A stretch of DNA of 38,182 nucleotides, from NCBI GenBank assembly GCA_001898425.1, contig MKTV01000038.1, positions 87,217 to 125,398 of the forward strand, written 5' to 3'. This document shows positions 16,101-22,275 of the stretch, one piece after another. How positions within the stretch are numbered: the stretch's first letter is position 1; every line of letters starts with the position of its first letter. Source of the stretch: Rhodospirillales bacterium 69-11 (GTDB lineage: Bacteria > Pseudomonadota > Alphaproteobacteria > Acetobacterales > Acetobacteraceae). The position numbers and the translations under genes were made by a program. The notes below the pieces were generated by a model that saw only the letters and a list, made by a program, of their open reading frames with translations, was not told the DNA's origin and did not search any database.

Positions 16101-17833
16101 CCTTCCGCTTCGCCGCGCGGGACGAGCCCGGCTATTTCGGCCTGGCGCTGACGCAGCGCAACGTCATCGCCGTCACCGGGGCCTGCATGCTGGTCCGCCG
16201 GGAGGTGTTCGAGCGGATCGGGCGGTTCGACGAGCTGCACACGATCGTCAACAACGACCTCGATTTCTGCCTACGTGCGCATGCCGCCGGCCTGCGGACC
16301 GTGTTCACGCCCCATGCCTCGCTGATCCACCATGAGCTGGCGAGCCGCGACCGCTTGCAGGACGTGTTCGACGCCTCCCAGTTCTCGGCGCAGTGGCGGA
16401 CGCTGTTCGCCGCCGGCGACCCGTACTACTCGCCGATGCTCTTCCGTCACGCCGACGACGTGCGGCCCGACGACGAGCCGGTGCAGGTGCTGAGCGCCGG
16501 ACACCCGCTGTTCCGGCGGGAGGACGTGAAGCGCCTGCTGGTGGTGAAGCTCGACCATATCGGCGACTTCGTGACCGCGCTGCCGCCGATCCGCCGCCTG
16601 AAGGAGCTGTTCCCGGAGGCCGAGATCACCGTGCTGGCGGGCCGCGCCTCCGAGGCCTTCCTGGGGATCGAGCCGGCGATCGACCGGCTGATCCCGTTCG
16701 ACTTCTTCCACGCCCGCTCGCAACTCGGCGAACGGGACCTGACGGCGGAGGATTTCCTCGCCCTGCAGGCGGAGCTCGCGCCGTACCGCTTCGATCTCGC
16801 GATCGATCTGCGCAAGCACGCCTCGACTCGCGACGTGCTGCGCTACACCGGCGCGCGCTGGCTGGCCGGGTTCGACTACATGGGCCAGTTCCCGTTTCTC
16901 GACATCGCGCTGGAATGGGACGGGGATAAGTCGCTGCAGCGGAAGCGCAGCCACGTGGTGGACGACCTGCTGTCGCTGGTCGAAGCGGTCGGCAACGCCA
17001 CCAATCCGGACCGCCGGCTGATCCAGCCGCAGCTGCCCGCCCCCTCGCTGGACCTGCTGCCCGAATCGGTGCAGCCGCTGTTCGAACGGCACGTGGTCGC
17101 GGTGCATGCCGGGGCAGGCAACGTCACCAAGCAGTGGCCGGCCGCGTATTTCGCCGCCCTGATCGACCTGCTGATCGAGCGGGACGACGTGAACGTCCTG
17201 CTGGTCGGCGGGCCGGACGACGAGGCCGTGTCCAAGGAGATCAGCGGGCTCGTGCTGCGGCCGGAGCGGGTCGGCAGCCTTGCGGGCCAGACGAAGCTCG
17301 CCGCCCTGCCGCGGATCCTGGCGGCCTGCGCCGTCTATGTCGGCAACGACAGCGGGCCCAAGCACATCGCGGGCGCCATCGGCGTGCCGACGGTCGGGAT
17401 CCATTCCGGCGTGGTCGACGCGGCCGAGTGGGCCCCCATCGGCGAGCGGTCGGTCGCGCTGCGGCGGAACATGAGCTGCAGCCCGTGCTACCTGGCGAAC
17501 GCGGCCGATTGTCCGCGCAACCTGGCCTGCCTGACCCAGCTCGAACCGGCGCTGGTCCACCGCACCGTGCAGGCCTTGCTCGCGCGCCCGATCCGTGCCG
17601 CGATGCCGGCGATTGTGCCGGCGGCCATACCGGCGCCGACTTCGGCGATCAACCCGGCGACGACGCAGCGAAAGAACGGAGCTTCGGACAGCATGAAGGA
17701 CGACCCCAGCGCGACGGAACCCGCGGCCACGCCCGCCAAGCCGGCCCGCGCGGGCAAGCCTGCACGCCGTCCGGCGGCGGGCGACAAGCCGCGTACCGGA
17801 CGGACCGGCCGCCGGACCTCGGTGCCGGCATGA
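13154..17833 (+). CDS. giant multidomain glycosyltransferase: beta-sandwich repeats, degenerate GT2, GT2 and GT9
   Basis: This is a 1559-residue chimera. Residues 1-45 are basic and disordered. Residues 45-575 hold beta-sandwich modules; three (about 175-285, 330-430, 455-570) share a G-W-A/V ... I/V-E-I/V-L-I/L-D-G ... G-x-x-R-x-D-V-G ... G-Y/F pattern. Residues about 590-840 resemble the degraded first GT2 domain of bifunctional O-antigen transferases (L-H-P-G-D-E-L near 689, F-I-Y-A-D-E-T, F-K-P-D-W-S-P-D-L-L-L-S). Residues about 845-1110 are a full GT2 (V-S-I-I-I-P-T, F-N-W-S-R-F-N-N, L-F-L-N-D-D-V-E-I near 930, Y-P-D-G-K-V-Q-H-A-G). Residues about 1126-1475 are GT9 (L-V-V-K-L-D-H-I-G-D-F, G-N-D-S-G-P-K-H-I-A-G, C-S-P-C-Y). 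A basic Ala/Pro tail follows. There is no signal peptide or membrane span. GGGAG at 13140-13144 supports the ATG. The stop overlaps cysQ. Confidence 0.9.
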   Translation: MKARDAREPARKGGGSTGSRTRRPAASAKSAPAAQPSRPQTPPEPPVLIDLEPVVSGGFMNGRLDLTVRGRVAGQGVEELVLQRDDVDVSRMQVGESDQRAMVRLPDGTLVPQQTFQLTLPLPADVPFGVVRCGLQARSAEARTHAVRFGIMVDPAAVPPGHVVAGPLTPPGAVAGLHPPVILFVERAALDLGGTLTLHGWAVARTRIVTIQAFVGDGRVGSAKIGLERGDVGTVHPHYPDARSAGFALTTTLSAADRQAEEVRVQVICLGGLACDVVLPLERVRPAEPAERPAEAAAPQVFRVDAGYLLAAGEAGAADHATEASADPRRAIKAYCDEAVVGRNRVLTVNGWAVSAVGIAHVEILIDGTLVGEAEAGHPRPDVGEEFATIPMARYAGYRFAQPLPDLEEGDHTLRIVVRNGLDDTHQEDFVISVGPPEPVAAGPVATGMEPDPQVFRFELDSPTVRNGAVPDPVSGRLTIEGWVLARAGIEGIEVLLDGQRLGNAHYGLARQDVGLAFPEWQDSLRSGYAFHCPPRVLKDGPHQVQLVVRAKDGQEHLVRFDLTVKKADETDESATIRRRVTRAETDLVEGMLRDLGCRPALHLVIRDTPELVADRLLRTLESLRRQAYPEWRATILVQAEDAPAVRDLLAGSEADLAPRIEVIAADDPRWEAPLVPAGDGRHLAGLLHPGDELGADALGELALAAALHPEAAFIYADETRQSPASGEREAFFKPDWSPDLLLSTNYVGRPWVASTALLREIGVTPRSLAEAGEYDLVLQATERAAEIHHLPKLLAARGPVAGDPDTLDEAALVRAAARRGTPAEVLPGWGRGTWRLKRTAPVSGKVSIIIPTCAAKGHVETCLTTLRERTRYRNYEIVCIDNIPDTEMRWKAWLLQNADKVVDIPEAFNWSRFNNVAAAACDGEFLLFLNDDVEIVEGDWLDALLEHAARPEVGIVGPQLLYPDGKVQHAGMFLGGGIGRHAFRFAARDEPGYFGLALTQRNVIAVTGACMLVRREVFERIGRFDELHTIVNNDLDFCLRAHAAGLRTVFTPHASLIHHELASRDRLQDVFDASQFSAQWRTLFAAGDPYYSPMLFRHADDVRPDDEPVQVLSAGHPLFRREDVKRLLVVKLDHIGDFVTALPPIRRLKELFPEAEITVLAGRASEAFLGIEPAIDRLIPFDFFHARSQLGERDLTAEDFLALQAELAPYRFDLAIDLRKHASTRDVLRYTGARWLAGFDYMGQFPFLDIALEWDGDKSLQRKRSHVVDDLLSLVEAVGNATNPDRRLIQPQLPAPSLDLLPESVQPLFERHVVAVHAGAGNVTKQWPAAYFAALIDLLIERDDVNVLLVGGPDDEAVSKEISGLVLRPERVGSLAGQTKLAALPRILAACAVYVGNDSGPKHIAGAIGVPTVGIHSGVVDAAEWAPIGERSVALRRNMSCSPCYLANAADCPRNLACLTQLEPALVHRTVQALLARPIRAAMPAIVPAAIPAPTSAINPATTQRKNGASDSMKDDPSATEPAATPAKPARAGKPARRPAAGDKPRTGRTGRRTSVPA

Positions 17834-18600
17834 TGGACGACGACGCGCTGCTCGCGCTCGCGGCCGATCTCGCCGAGAAGGCGGGTGCGGCCATCCTGGC
17901 CATCCGCGCCCGCGGCTTCGACGTGCAGCGCAAGGAAGACCGGTCCGTGGTGACCGAAGCGGATCATGCGGCGGAGGCGATCATCGTCGCCGGCCTGCGC
18001 GCCGCCGAACCCGACATCCCAGTGATCGCCGAGGAGGAAGTGGCGGGCGGCCGCATCACCGCCGCCTCGCCGATCTTCTGGCTGGTCGATCCCCTGGACG
18101 GCACGCGCGAGTTCGCCGCCGGCAATGACGAGTTCGCGGTCAATATCGGGCTCGTGCGCCATGGCGAACCGGTGCTGGGCGTGGTCGGCATCCCGGCCGC
18201 GGGCGAGCTGTTCGGCGGCATCGTCGGCCGGGGCGCCTGGAAGCGCACGGACGACGGGGAGGTGCCGGTCGCCGCGCGCGTGCCGCCGCCCGAGGGGCTG
18301 ACGGTGCTCGCCAGCCGGCATCACGGCGATTCCACGCAGCTGAAGGAGTTCCTGGGCGAGCGCCGCGTCGCGCGCATGGTGAACTACGGATCCAGCGTGA
18401 AGTTCTGCCGGCTGGCCGAGGGGCTGGCCGATCTCTACCCCCGCTTCGGCCGGACCATGGAGTGGGACACCTGCGCGCCGCAGGTGGTGCTGGAGGCGGC
18501 GGGCGGGTCGGTGCGCACGATGCAGGGCGCGCGGCTGCGCTACGGCAAGCCAGGGTGGGAGAACCCGCATTTCGTCTGCGCGGGCCGCGAGGTGGGCTGA
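17830..18600 (+). CDS. cysQ: 3'(2'),5'-bisphosphate nucleotidase CysQ-like (inositol monophosphatase family)
   Basis: This 256-residue Mg-dependent phosphatase carries the superfamily motifs D-R-S-V-V-T-E-A-D near 37-45, V-I-A-E-E (about 66-70), W-L-V-D-P-L-D-G-T-R-E-F (about 85-96) and, near the end, E-W-D-T-C-A-P-Q-V-V-L-E-A-A-G-G. These fit CysQ, which removes the 3' phosphate of PAP, a product of sulfotransfer. Its start ATG overlaps the stop of the giant glycosyltransferase gene (ATGA), and a second ATG follows directly, so either may be used. The coupling to glycan genes might mean that the glycan is sulfated, but no sulfotransferase is in the window. A general housekeeping role or a related sugar-phosphate phosphatase is an alternative. 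Confidence 0.88.
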   Translation: MMDDDALLALAADLAEKAGAAILAIRARGFDVQRKEDRSVVTEADHAAEAIIVAGLRAAEPDIPVIAEEEVAGGRITAASPIFWLVDPLDGTREFAAGNDEFAVNIGLVRHGEPVLGVVGIPAAGELFGGIVGRGAWKRTDDGEVPVAARVPPPEGLTVLASRHHGDSTQLKEFLGERRVARMVNYGSSVKFCRLAEGLADLYPRFGRTMEWDTCAPQVVLEAAGGSVRTMQGARLRYGKPGWENPHFVCAGREVG

Positions 18601-18656
18601 CGGCGCGGCGAGGTCAGGGCTGCTCAACGCGGCCCTTCCGCCCACACGCCGCATGG

Positions 18657-18784
18657 CCCGTCACGGCTGGTCGTCCCGCTCGCACGGGGCGCACTGACAG
18701 CCCATCACGGCTGGTCGTCCCGCTCACGGAGGGTGCTGCCAGCCCGTCCCGCCTCGGCGTTCCGCTCGCACGGGGCGCTGGCGA
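18657..18784. repeat. three imperfect tandem repeats of about 42 bp between convergent genes
   Basis: Copies at 18657-18700, 18701-18742 and 18743-18784 each begin CCCGTC/CCCATC, continue with CACGGCTGGTCGTCCCGCTC or a diverged version, and end in a GGGCGC...CAG/CGA segment. They occupy most of the 211-bp gap between the convergent cysQ and rraA-like genes. They share no sequence with the palindromic repeats elsewhere. Outside them the gap shows nothing recognisable. Confidence 0.65.
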
Positions 18785-18811
18785 CCCGAACGGGGTGACG
18801 CTTTGCCCGGG

Positions 18812-19528
18812 TCAGCGGCCGTGCTGCTTCCGCCAGGCCGCGAACGCGGCGAGGTTGCTCTCGTCGGTCGGCGGATACAGGCCGAAAGTCCTCTGCCCGC
18901 CGCGCACGCGCTCCTGCACGAAATCCTCGAACGCGGTCATCTCCACCGTCTCCGTCGCGATCTCGTCGGCGATGCCGGCGGGGATGATGATCACGCCGTC
19001 CGCATCGCCCACCACCACGTCTCCGGGAAACACCGGCGCGTCGCCGCAGGCGATCGGCACGTTCAGGTCGACCGCCTGGTGCAGCGTGATGTTGGTCGGC
19101 GCGGACGGGCGCTGGTGGAAGGCGGGAAACCCCAGCGCGGCGATATCGGCGGAGTCGCGGAAGCCGCCATCGGTGACGACGCCCTCGACCCCGCGCACCA
19201 TCAGGCGCGTGACAAGGATGCCGCCGGCCGAGGCGGCGCGCGCGTCCTTGCGGCTGTCCATCACCAGCACCATGCCGGGCGGGCACTCCTCCACCGCGCG
19301 GCGTTGCGGGTGATCTTGGTCGCGGAACACGCCGACCGGGTTGAGGTCCTCGCGGGCGGGAATGTAGTGCAGCGTGTAGGCCTCCCCGACCATGCTCTGC
19401 TTCGGCGGCGCGAGCGGGTGCACGTCCTGCACCATCTGGTTGCGCAGGCCGCGCTTGTACAGCGCGGTGGCGATCGTCGCGGTGCTGACGCCGCGAAGTT
19501 TCGCGCGGGTCTCGTCACTCAGGGCCAT
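18812..19528 (-). CDS. RraA-like protein (dimethylmenaquinone methyltransferase/aldolase fold)
   Basis: This 238-residue member of the RraA/HMG-aldolase family contains the core pattern G-G-I-L-V-T-R-L-M-V-R-G-V-E-G-V-V-T-D-G-G-F-R-D-S, with the Arg and Asp residues used for substrate and metal binding in aldolase members. It then has G-D-V-V-V-G-D-A-D-G-V-I-I-I-P. The family includes both RNase E regulators and 4-hydroxy-4-methyl-2-oxoglutarate/oxaloacetate-type aldolases. Proteins of this length next to a dehydratase are usually metabolic, so I favour an aldolase-like or lyase role on a 2-keto acid produced by the IlvD/Edd enzyme. The ATG at 19528 is preceded by AAAGGA. The gene starts 25 bp after the dehydratase stop codon and belongs to its operon. 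Confidence 0.85.
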   Translation of the reverse strand: MALSDETRAKLRGVSTATIATALYKRGLRNQMVQDVHPLAPPKQSMVGEAYTLHYIPAREDLNPVGVFRDQDHPQRRAVEECPPGMVLVMDSRKDARAASAGGILVTRLMVRGVEGVVTDGGFRDSADIAALGFPAFHQRPSAPTNITLHQAVDLNVPIACGDAPVFPGDVVVGDADGVIIIPAGIADEIATETVEMTAFEDFVQERVRGGQRTFGLYPPTDESNLAAFAAWRKQHGR

Positions 19529-19553
19529 GGTCCGGATCCTTTCGCGGCCGCGG

Positions 19554-21320
19554 TCAGAAGATCGCCGGTTCCGGCACCGGGGCGCCGAAATCGGTACGCA
19601 GGAAATCGAAGTCGCAGCCCTGATCCGCCTGCTGGATATGCTGCGTGAACATGTGGCCGTAGCCACGCTCGTAGCGCTTCGGCGGTGGCGTCCAGGCCGC
19701 GCGGCGGGCGGCGAGGTCCGGTTCGCTCACCTCCATGCGGATGCTGCGCGCGGCGACGTCGATCGAGACGATATCGCCGGTGCGCAACAGCGCGAGCGGG
19801 CCGCCGATGAAGGACTCCGGCGCGACATGCAGCACGCAGGCGCCGTAGCTCGTGCCGCTCATGCGCGCGTCGGACAGGCGCAGCATGTCGCGATGGCCCT
19901 CCTTCAGCAGCTTCTTCGGCATCGGCAGCATGCCCCATTCCGGCATGCCCGGCCCGCCCTGCGGTCCCGCGTTGCGCAGCACCAGCACGTGGTCGGCGGT
20001 GATGTCCCAGCTCTCGTCGTCGACCGCCTTCTTCAGGCTGGGGTAGTCGTCGAACACGACGGCCGGCCCCGAGTGCTTCAGGAAGCGCTGGTCCATCGCG
20101 GCCGGCTTGATGACGCAGCCATCGGGGGCGAGGTTGCCTTTCAGCACCGCGAGCGAGCCCTCGCCGTAGACCGGCTTGTCCAGGCCGCGGATGACGTCGT
20201 CGTTGGTGACGCGGGCGCCTGCGATGTTCTCGGCCACGGTGCGGCCGGTCACGGTGAGGCAGTCGAGATGCAGGTGGTCCCTGATCAGCGCCATCAGCGC
20301 GCGCAGGCCGCCGGCGTAGAAGAAATCTTCCATCAGGTAGGTCGTCCCGGTCGGCCGCACGTTGGCGATCACCGGCAGCTTTCGGCTGTAGCGTTCGAAA
20401 TCATCGAGGCCGATGTCCTGGCCGGCGCGGCGGGCCATCGCGATCAGGTGGATGATGGCGTTGGTCGAGCAGCCGGTCGCCATGGCGACGGCGATGGCGT
20501 TCTCGAACGCGGCGCGGGTCTGGATGCGCTGCGGCGTCAGGTCTTCCCAGACCATCTCCACGATGCGCCGGCCGCTCTCGGAGCTGAGGCGGATGTGGCC
20601 GGCGTCGGCGGCGGGGATCGAGGAGCCGCCGGGCAGCACCATGCCCACCGCCTCGGCGATGGCGGTCATGGTGCTGGCGGTGCCCATGGTCATGCAGGTG
20701 CCGTAGGAGCGGGCGATTCCGGCCTCGACGCCCAGCCAGTCCTGGTCGGTGATCTTTCCGGCGCGCAGCTCGTCCCAGTATTTCCAGCTATCGCTACCAC
20801 TGCCCAGAATCCGACCCTGCCAATTGCCGCGCAGCATGGGCCCCGCGGGGACGAAGATGGCCGGGATGTTCATGCTGGTGGCGCCCAGCAGCAGGCCGGG
20901 CGTGGTCTTGTCGCAGCCGCCCATGAGCACGGCGCCGTCCACGGGGTGGGAGCGCAGCAGCTCCTCCGTCTCCATCGCCAACATGTTGCGATACAGCATG
21001 GTGGTCGGCTTCACGAAGCTCTCGGACACCGAGAGCGCGGGCAGCTCCACCGGGAAGCCGCCGGCCATGAGGATGCCGCGCTTCACGTCGTCCACGCGGG
21101 ATTTGAAGTGGACGTGGCAGGGCTGCAGGTCGGACCAGGTGTTGACGATCGCGATGACGGGGCGGCCCGACCATTCCTCCGGCGCGTAGCCCATCTGCAT
21201 GGCGCGGGAGCGATGGCCGAAGGAGCGCAGGTCGGCGGGACCGAACCAGCGGCGCGAGCGCAGGTCCTCGGCGGTCTTGCGCGGCGCGGCGGCGGGGTTG
21301 GGTCGCGTGTCCTGGTCCAT
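19554..21320 (-). CDS. IlvD/Edd-family sugar-acid dehydratase, L-arabinonate dehydratase-like
   Basis: This 588-residue Fe-S dehydratase removes water from a sugar acid to give a 2-keto-3-deoxy acid. Cys68 (S-D-L-Q-P-C-H), Cys136 (M-G-G-C-D-K-T-T-P) and Cys209 (S-Y-G-T-C-M-T-M-G-T-A-S-T) are the expected cluster ligands, a pattern of the [2Fe-2S] members. The C-terminal part contains W-G-M-L-P-M-P-K-K-L-L and S-D-A-R-M-S-G-T-S-Y-G, close to L-arabinonate dehydratases. True dihydroxy-acid dehydratase (IlvD) usually differs here. I chose ATG 21320 with GGAG eight bases upstream; a GTG at 21329 would add three residues. The gene is divergent from a GntR regulator and is followed by the RraA-like gene, making a likely sugar-acid degradation operon. 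Confidence 0.88.
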   Translation of the reverse strand: MDQDTRPNPAAAPRKTAEDLRSRRWFGPADLRSFGHRSRAMQMGYAPEEWSGRPVIAIVNTWSDLQPCHVHFKSRVDDVKRGILMAGGFPVELPALSVSESFVKPTTMLYRNMLAMETEELLRSHPVDGAVLMGGCDKTTPGLLLGATSMNIPAIFVPAGPMLRGNWQGRILGSGSDSWKYWDELRAGKITDQDWLGVEAGIARSYGTCMTMGTASTMTAIAEAVGMVLPGGSSIPAADAGHIRLSSESGRRIVEMVWEDLTPQRIQTRAAFENAIAVAMATGCSTNAIIHLIAMARRAGQDIGLDDFERYSRKLPVIANVRPTGTTYLMEDFFYAGGLRALMALIRDHLHLDCLTVTGRTVAENIAGARVTNDDVIRGLDKPVYGEGSLAVLKGNLAPDGCVIKPAAMDQRFLKHSGPAVVFDDYPSLKKAVDDESWDITADHVLVLRNAGPQGGPGMPEWGMLPMPKKLLKEGHRDMLRLSDARMSGTSYGACVLHVAPESFIGGPLALLRTGDIVSIDVAARSIRMEVSEPDLAARRAAWTPPPKRYERGYGHMFTQHIQQADQGCDFDFLRTDFGAPVPEPAIF

Positions 21321-21372
21321 TGGGCTCACTCCACTGGCCTGTTCGGCAGCCGGTTCGGCGCGCGGCGAGGCG

Positions 21373-21415
21373 TTGGTGCGAGCGCCTTTGGCATGCTAGC
21401 ATGCTTGTATGCAAG
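21373..21415 (+). promoter_or_regulatory. putative promoter and operators of the divergent GntR gene
   Basis: TTGGTG (21373-21378), an 18-bp spacer and TAGCAT (21397-21402) lie six bases before the ATG at 21409. Two palindromes overlap this: the perfect GCATGCTAGCATGC (21391-21404), and CTTGTATGCAAG (21404-21415, one mismatched pair), which includes the start codon. The second resembles the TTGTATACAA type of FCD-regulator site. Binding here would block both this gene and the divergent dehydratase operon. Confidence 0.5.
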
Positions 21416-22224
21416 ATAGGACCGTCGCTCCTGCGGCCGCAACCACCCTCCCGGCCGATCCCGCGCCTGGCGCGCCCGTGGTCCTGCCGTCGGGCGGACG
21501 GCAGGTGCTGCTCACGCCACGACAGGGCACGATCGCGCTGCAGATCCACCGGCTCCTGCGCGAGCAGATCGTGCGCGGCGGGCTCAAGCCCGGGCAGATG
21601 CTGTCGGAGAAGGATCTGGCGCAGGCCTACGGCGTCAGCCGCACCCCGGTGCGGGAGGCGTTCGGCAAGCTGGAGGAGGAAGGGCTGATCTCGATCCTGC
21701 CGCAGCGCGGCAGCATCGTCGCGCCGATCTCGCCCCGCGCCGTCGCGGGCAGCGAGTTCGTGCGGGAGGCGCTGGAATGCGCGGCGGCCGCCGAGGCCGC
21801 GCGGCGCTGCACGCCGGCGCACGCGGCCCGTCTGTCCGACATGATCGCCGCCCAGCACGCGTGCCGGTCGGAGGCCGCCTTCTTCGAGGCGGACGACGCC
21901 ATGCACCGGGAGCTGATGGTGGTGGCCGGGCAGGATGCCGCCTGGCGGATCGTGGATGCGGCGAAGGCGGCGATCGATCGCGTGCGCTACGTGATGATGC
22001 GGCACGCGCTGAAGCGGAAATCGGTCCTGGCCGAACATACCCGGATCATCGAGTGCGTCTCGGCGGGCGATGCGGCCGGCGCGGTCGAGGCGATGCGCCG
22101 CCACCTGCGTGGCGTCTTCGCGTCCACGGCCCGCGCCATGGAGATGCACCCGGACTTGTTCTCGGGCGAGGCCGATCCGTCGCCGACGGGACGCAGGCGC
22201 CGCCCGCCCCGCACGGTGCGCTGA
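21409..22224 (+). CDS. GntR-family transcriptional regulator, FCD subfamily
   Basis: The product has 271 residues. After a flexible Ala/Pro-rich N-terminus of about 40 residues, the winged helix spans about 42-108 (I-H-R-L-L-R-E-Q-I-V-R-G-G-L-K-P-G-Q, S-R-T-P-V-R-E-A-F-G-K-L-E-E-E-G-L). The FCD ligand domain follows (F-F-E-A-D-D-A-M-H-R-E-L; A-E-H-T-R-I-I-E-C-V-S-A-G-D). The tail is Arg/Pro-rich. It is divergent from the sugar-acid dehydratase operon and is the obvious candidate for its repressor, with a sugar acid or keto acid as inducer. There is no Shine-Dalgarno sequence before the ATG, and the start codon lies inside a palindrome, so a leaderless, autoregulated message is likely. A later start (GTG near 21508) just before the helix cannot be excluded. 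Confidence 0.85.
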   Translation: MQDRTVAPAAATTLPADPAPGAPVVLPSGGRQVLLTPRQGTIALQIHRLLREQIVRGGLKPGQMLSEKDLAQAYGVSRTPVREAFGKLEEEGLISILPQRGSIVAPISPRAVAGSEFVREALECAAAAEAARRCTPAHAARLSDMIAAQHACRSEAAFFEADDAMHRELMVVAGQDAAWRIVDAAKAAIDRVRYVMMRHALKRKSVLAEHTRIIECVSAGDAAGAVEAMRRHLRGVFASTARAMEMHPDLFSGEADPSPTGRRRRPPRTVR

Positions 22225-22232
22225 GCGGGCGC

Positions 22233-22267
22233 ACCGCGCGTCCCGACGCTCCGGCCCCGCGCGCGGT
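22233..22267. terminator. possible hairpin between convergent genes
   Basis: Perfect 8-bp arms ACCGCGCG (22233-22240) and CGCGCGGT (22260-22267) have a 19-base loop. The hairpin lies in the 51-bp gap between the convergent GntR and ABC binding-protein genes. There is no T-run. In GC-rich DNA short arms like these can occur by chance. Confidence 0.3.
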
Positions 22268-22275
22268 CGCCGGTG

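Noticed and set aside
13208-16240. 1010-codon open frame on the minus strand opposite the giant glycosyltransferase gene
   Set aside because: It is antisense to strongly recognisable GT2 and beta-sandwich coding sequence; very high GC removes stop codons from the shadow frame. The peptide has no family pattern.
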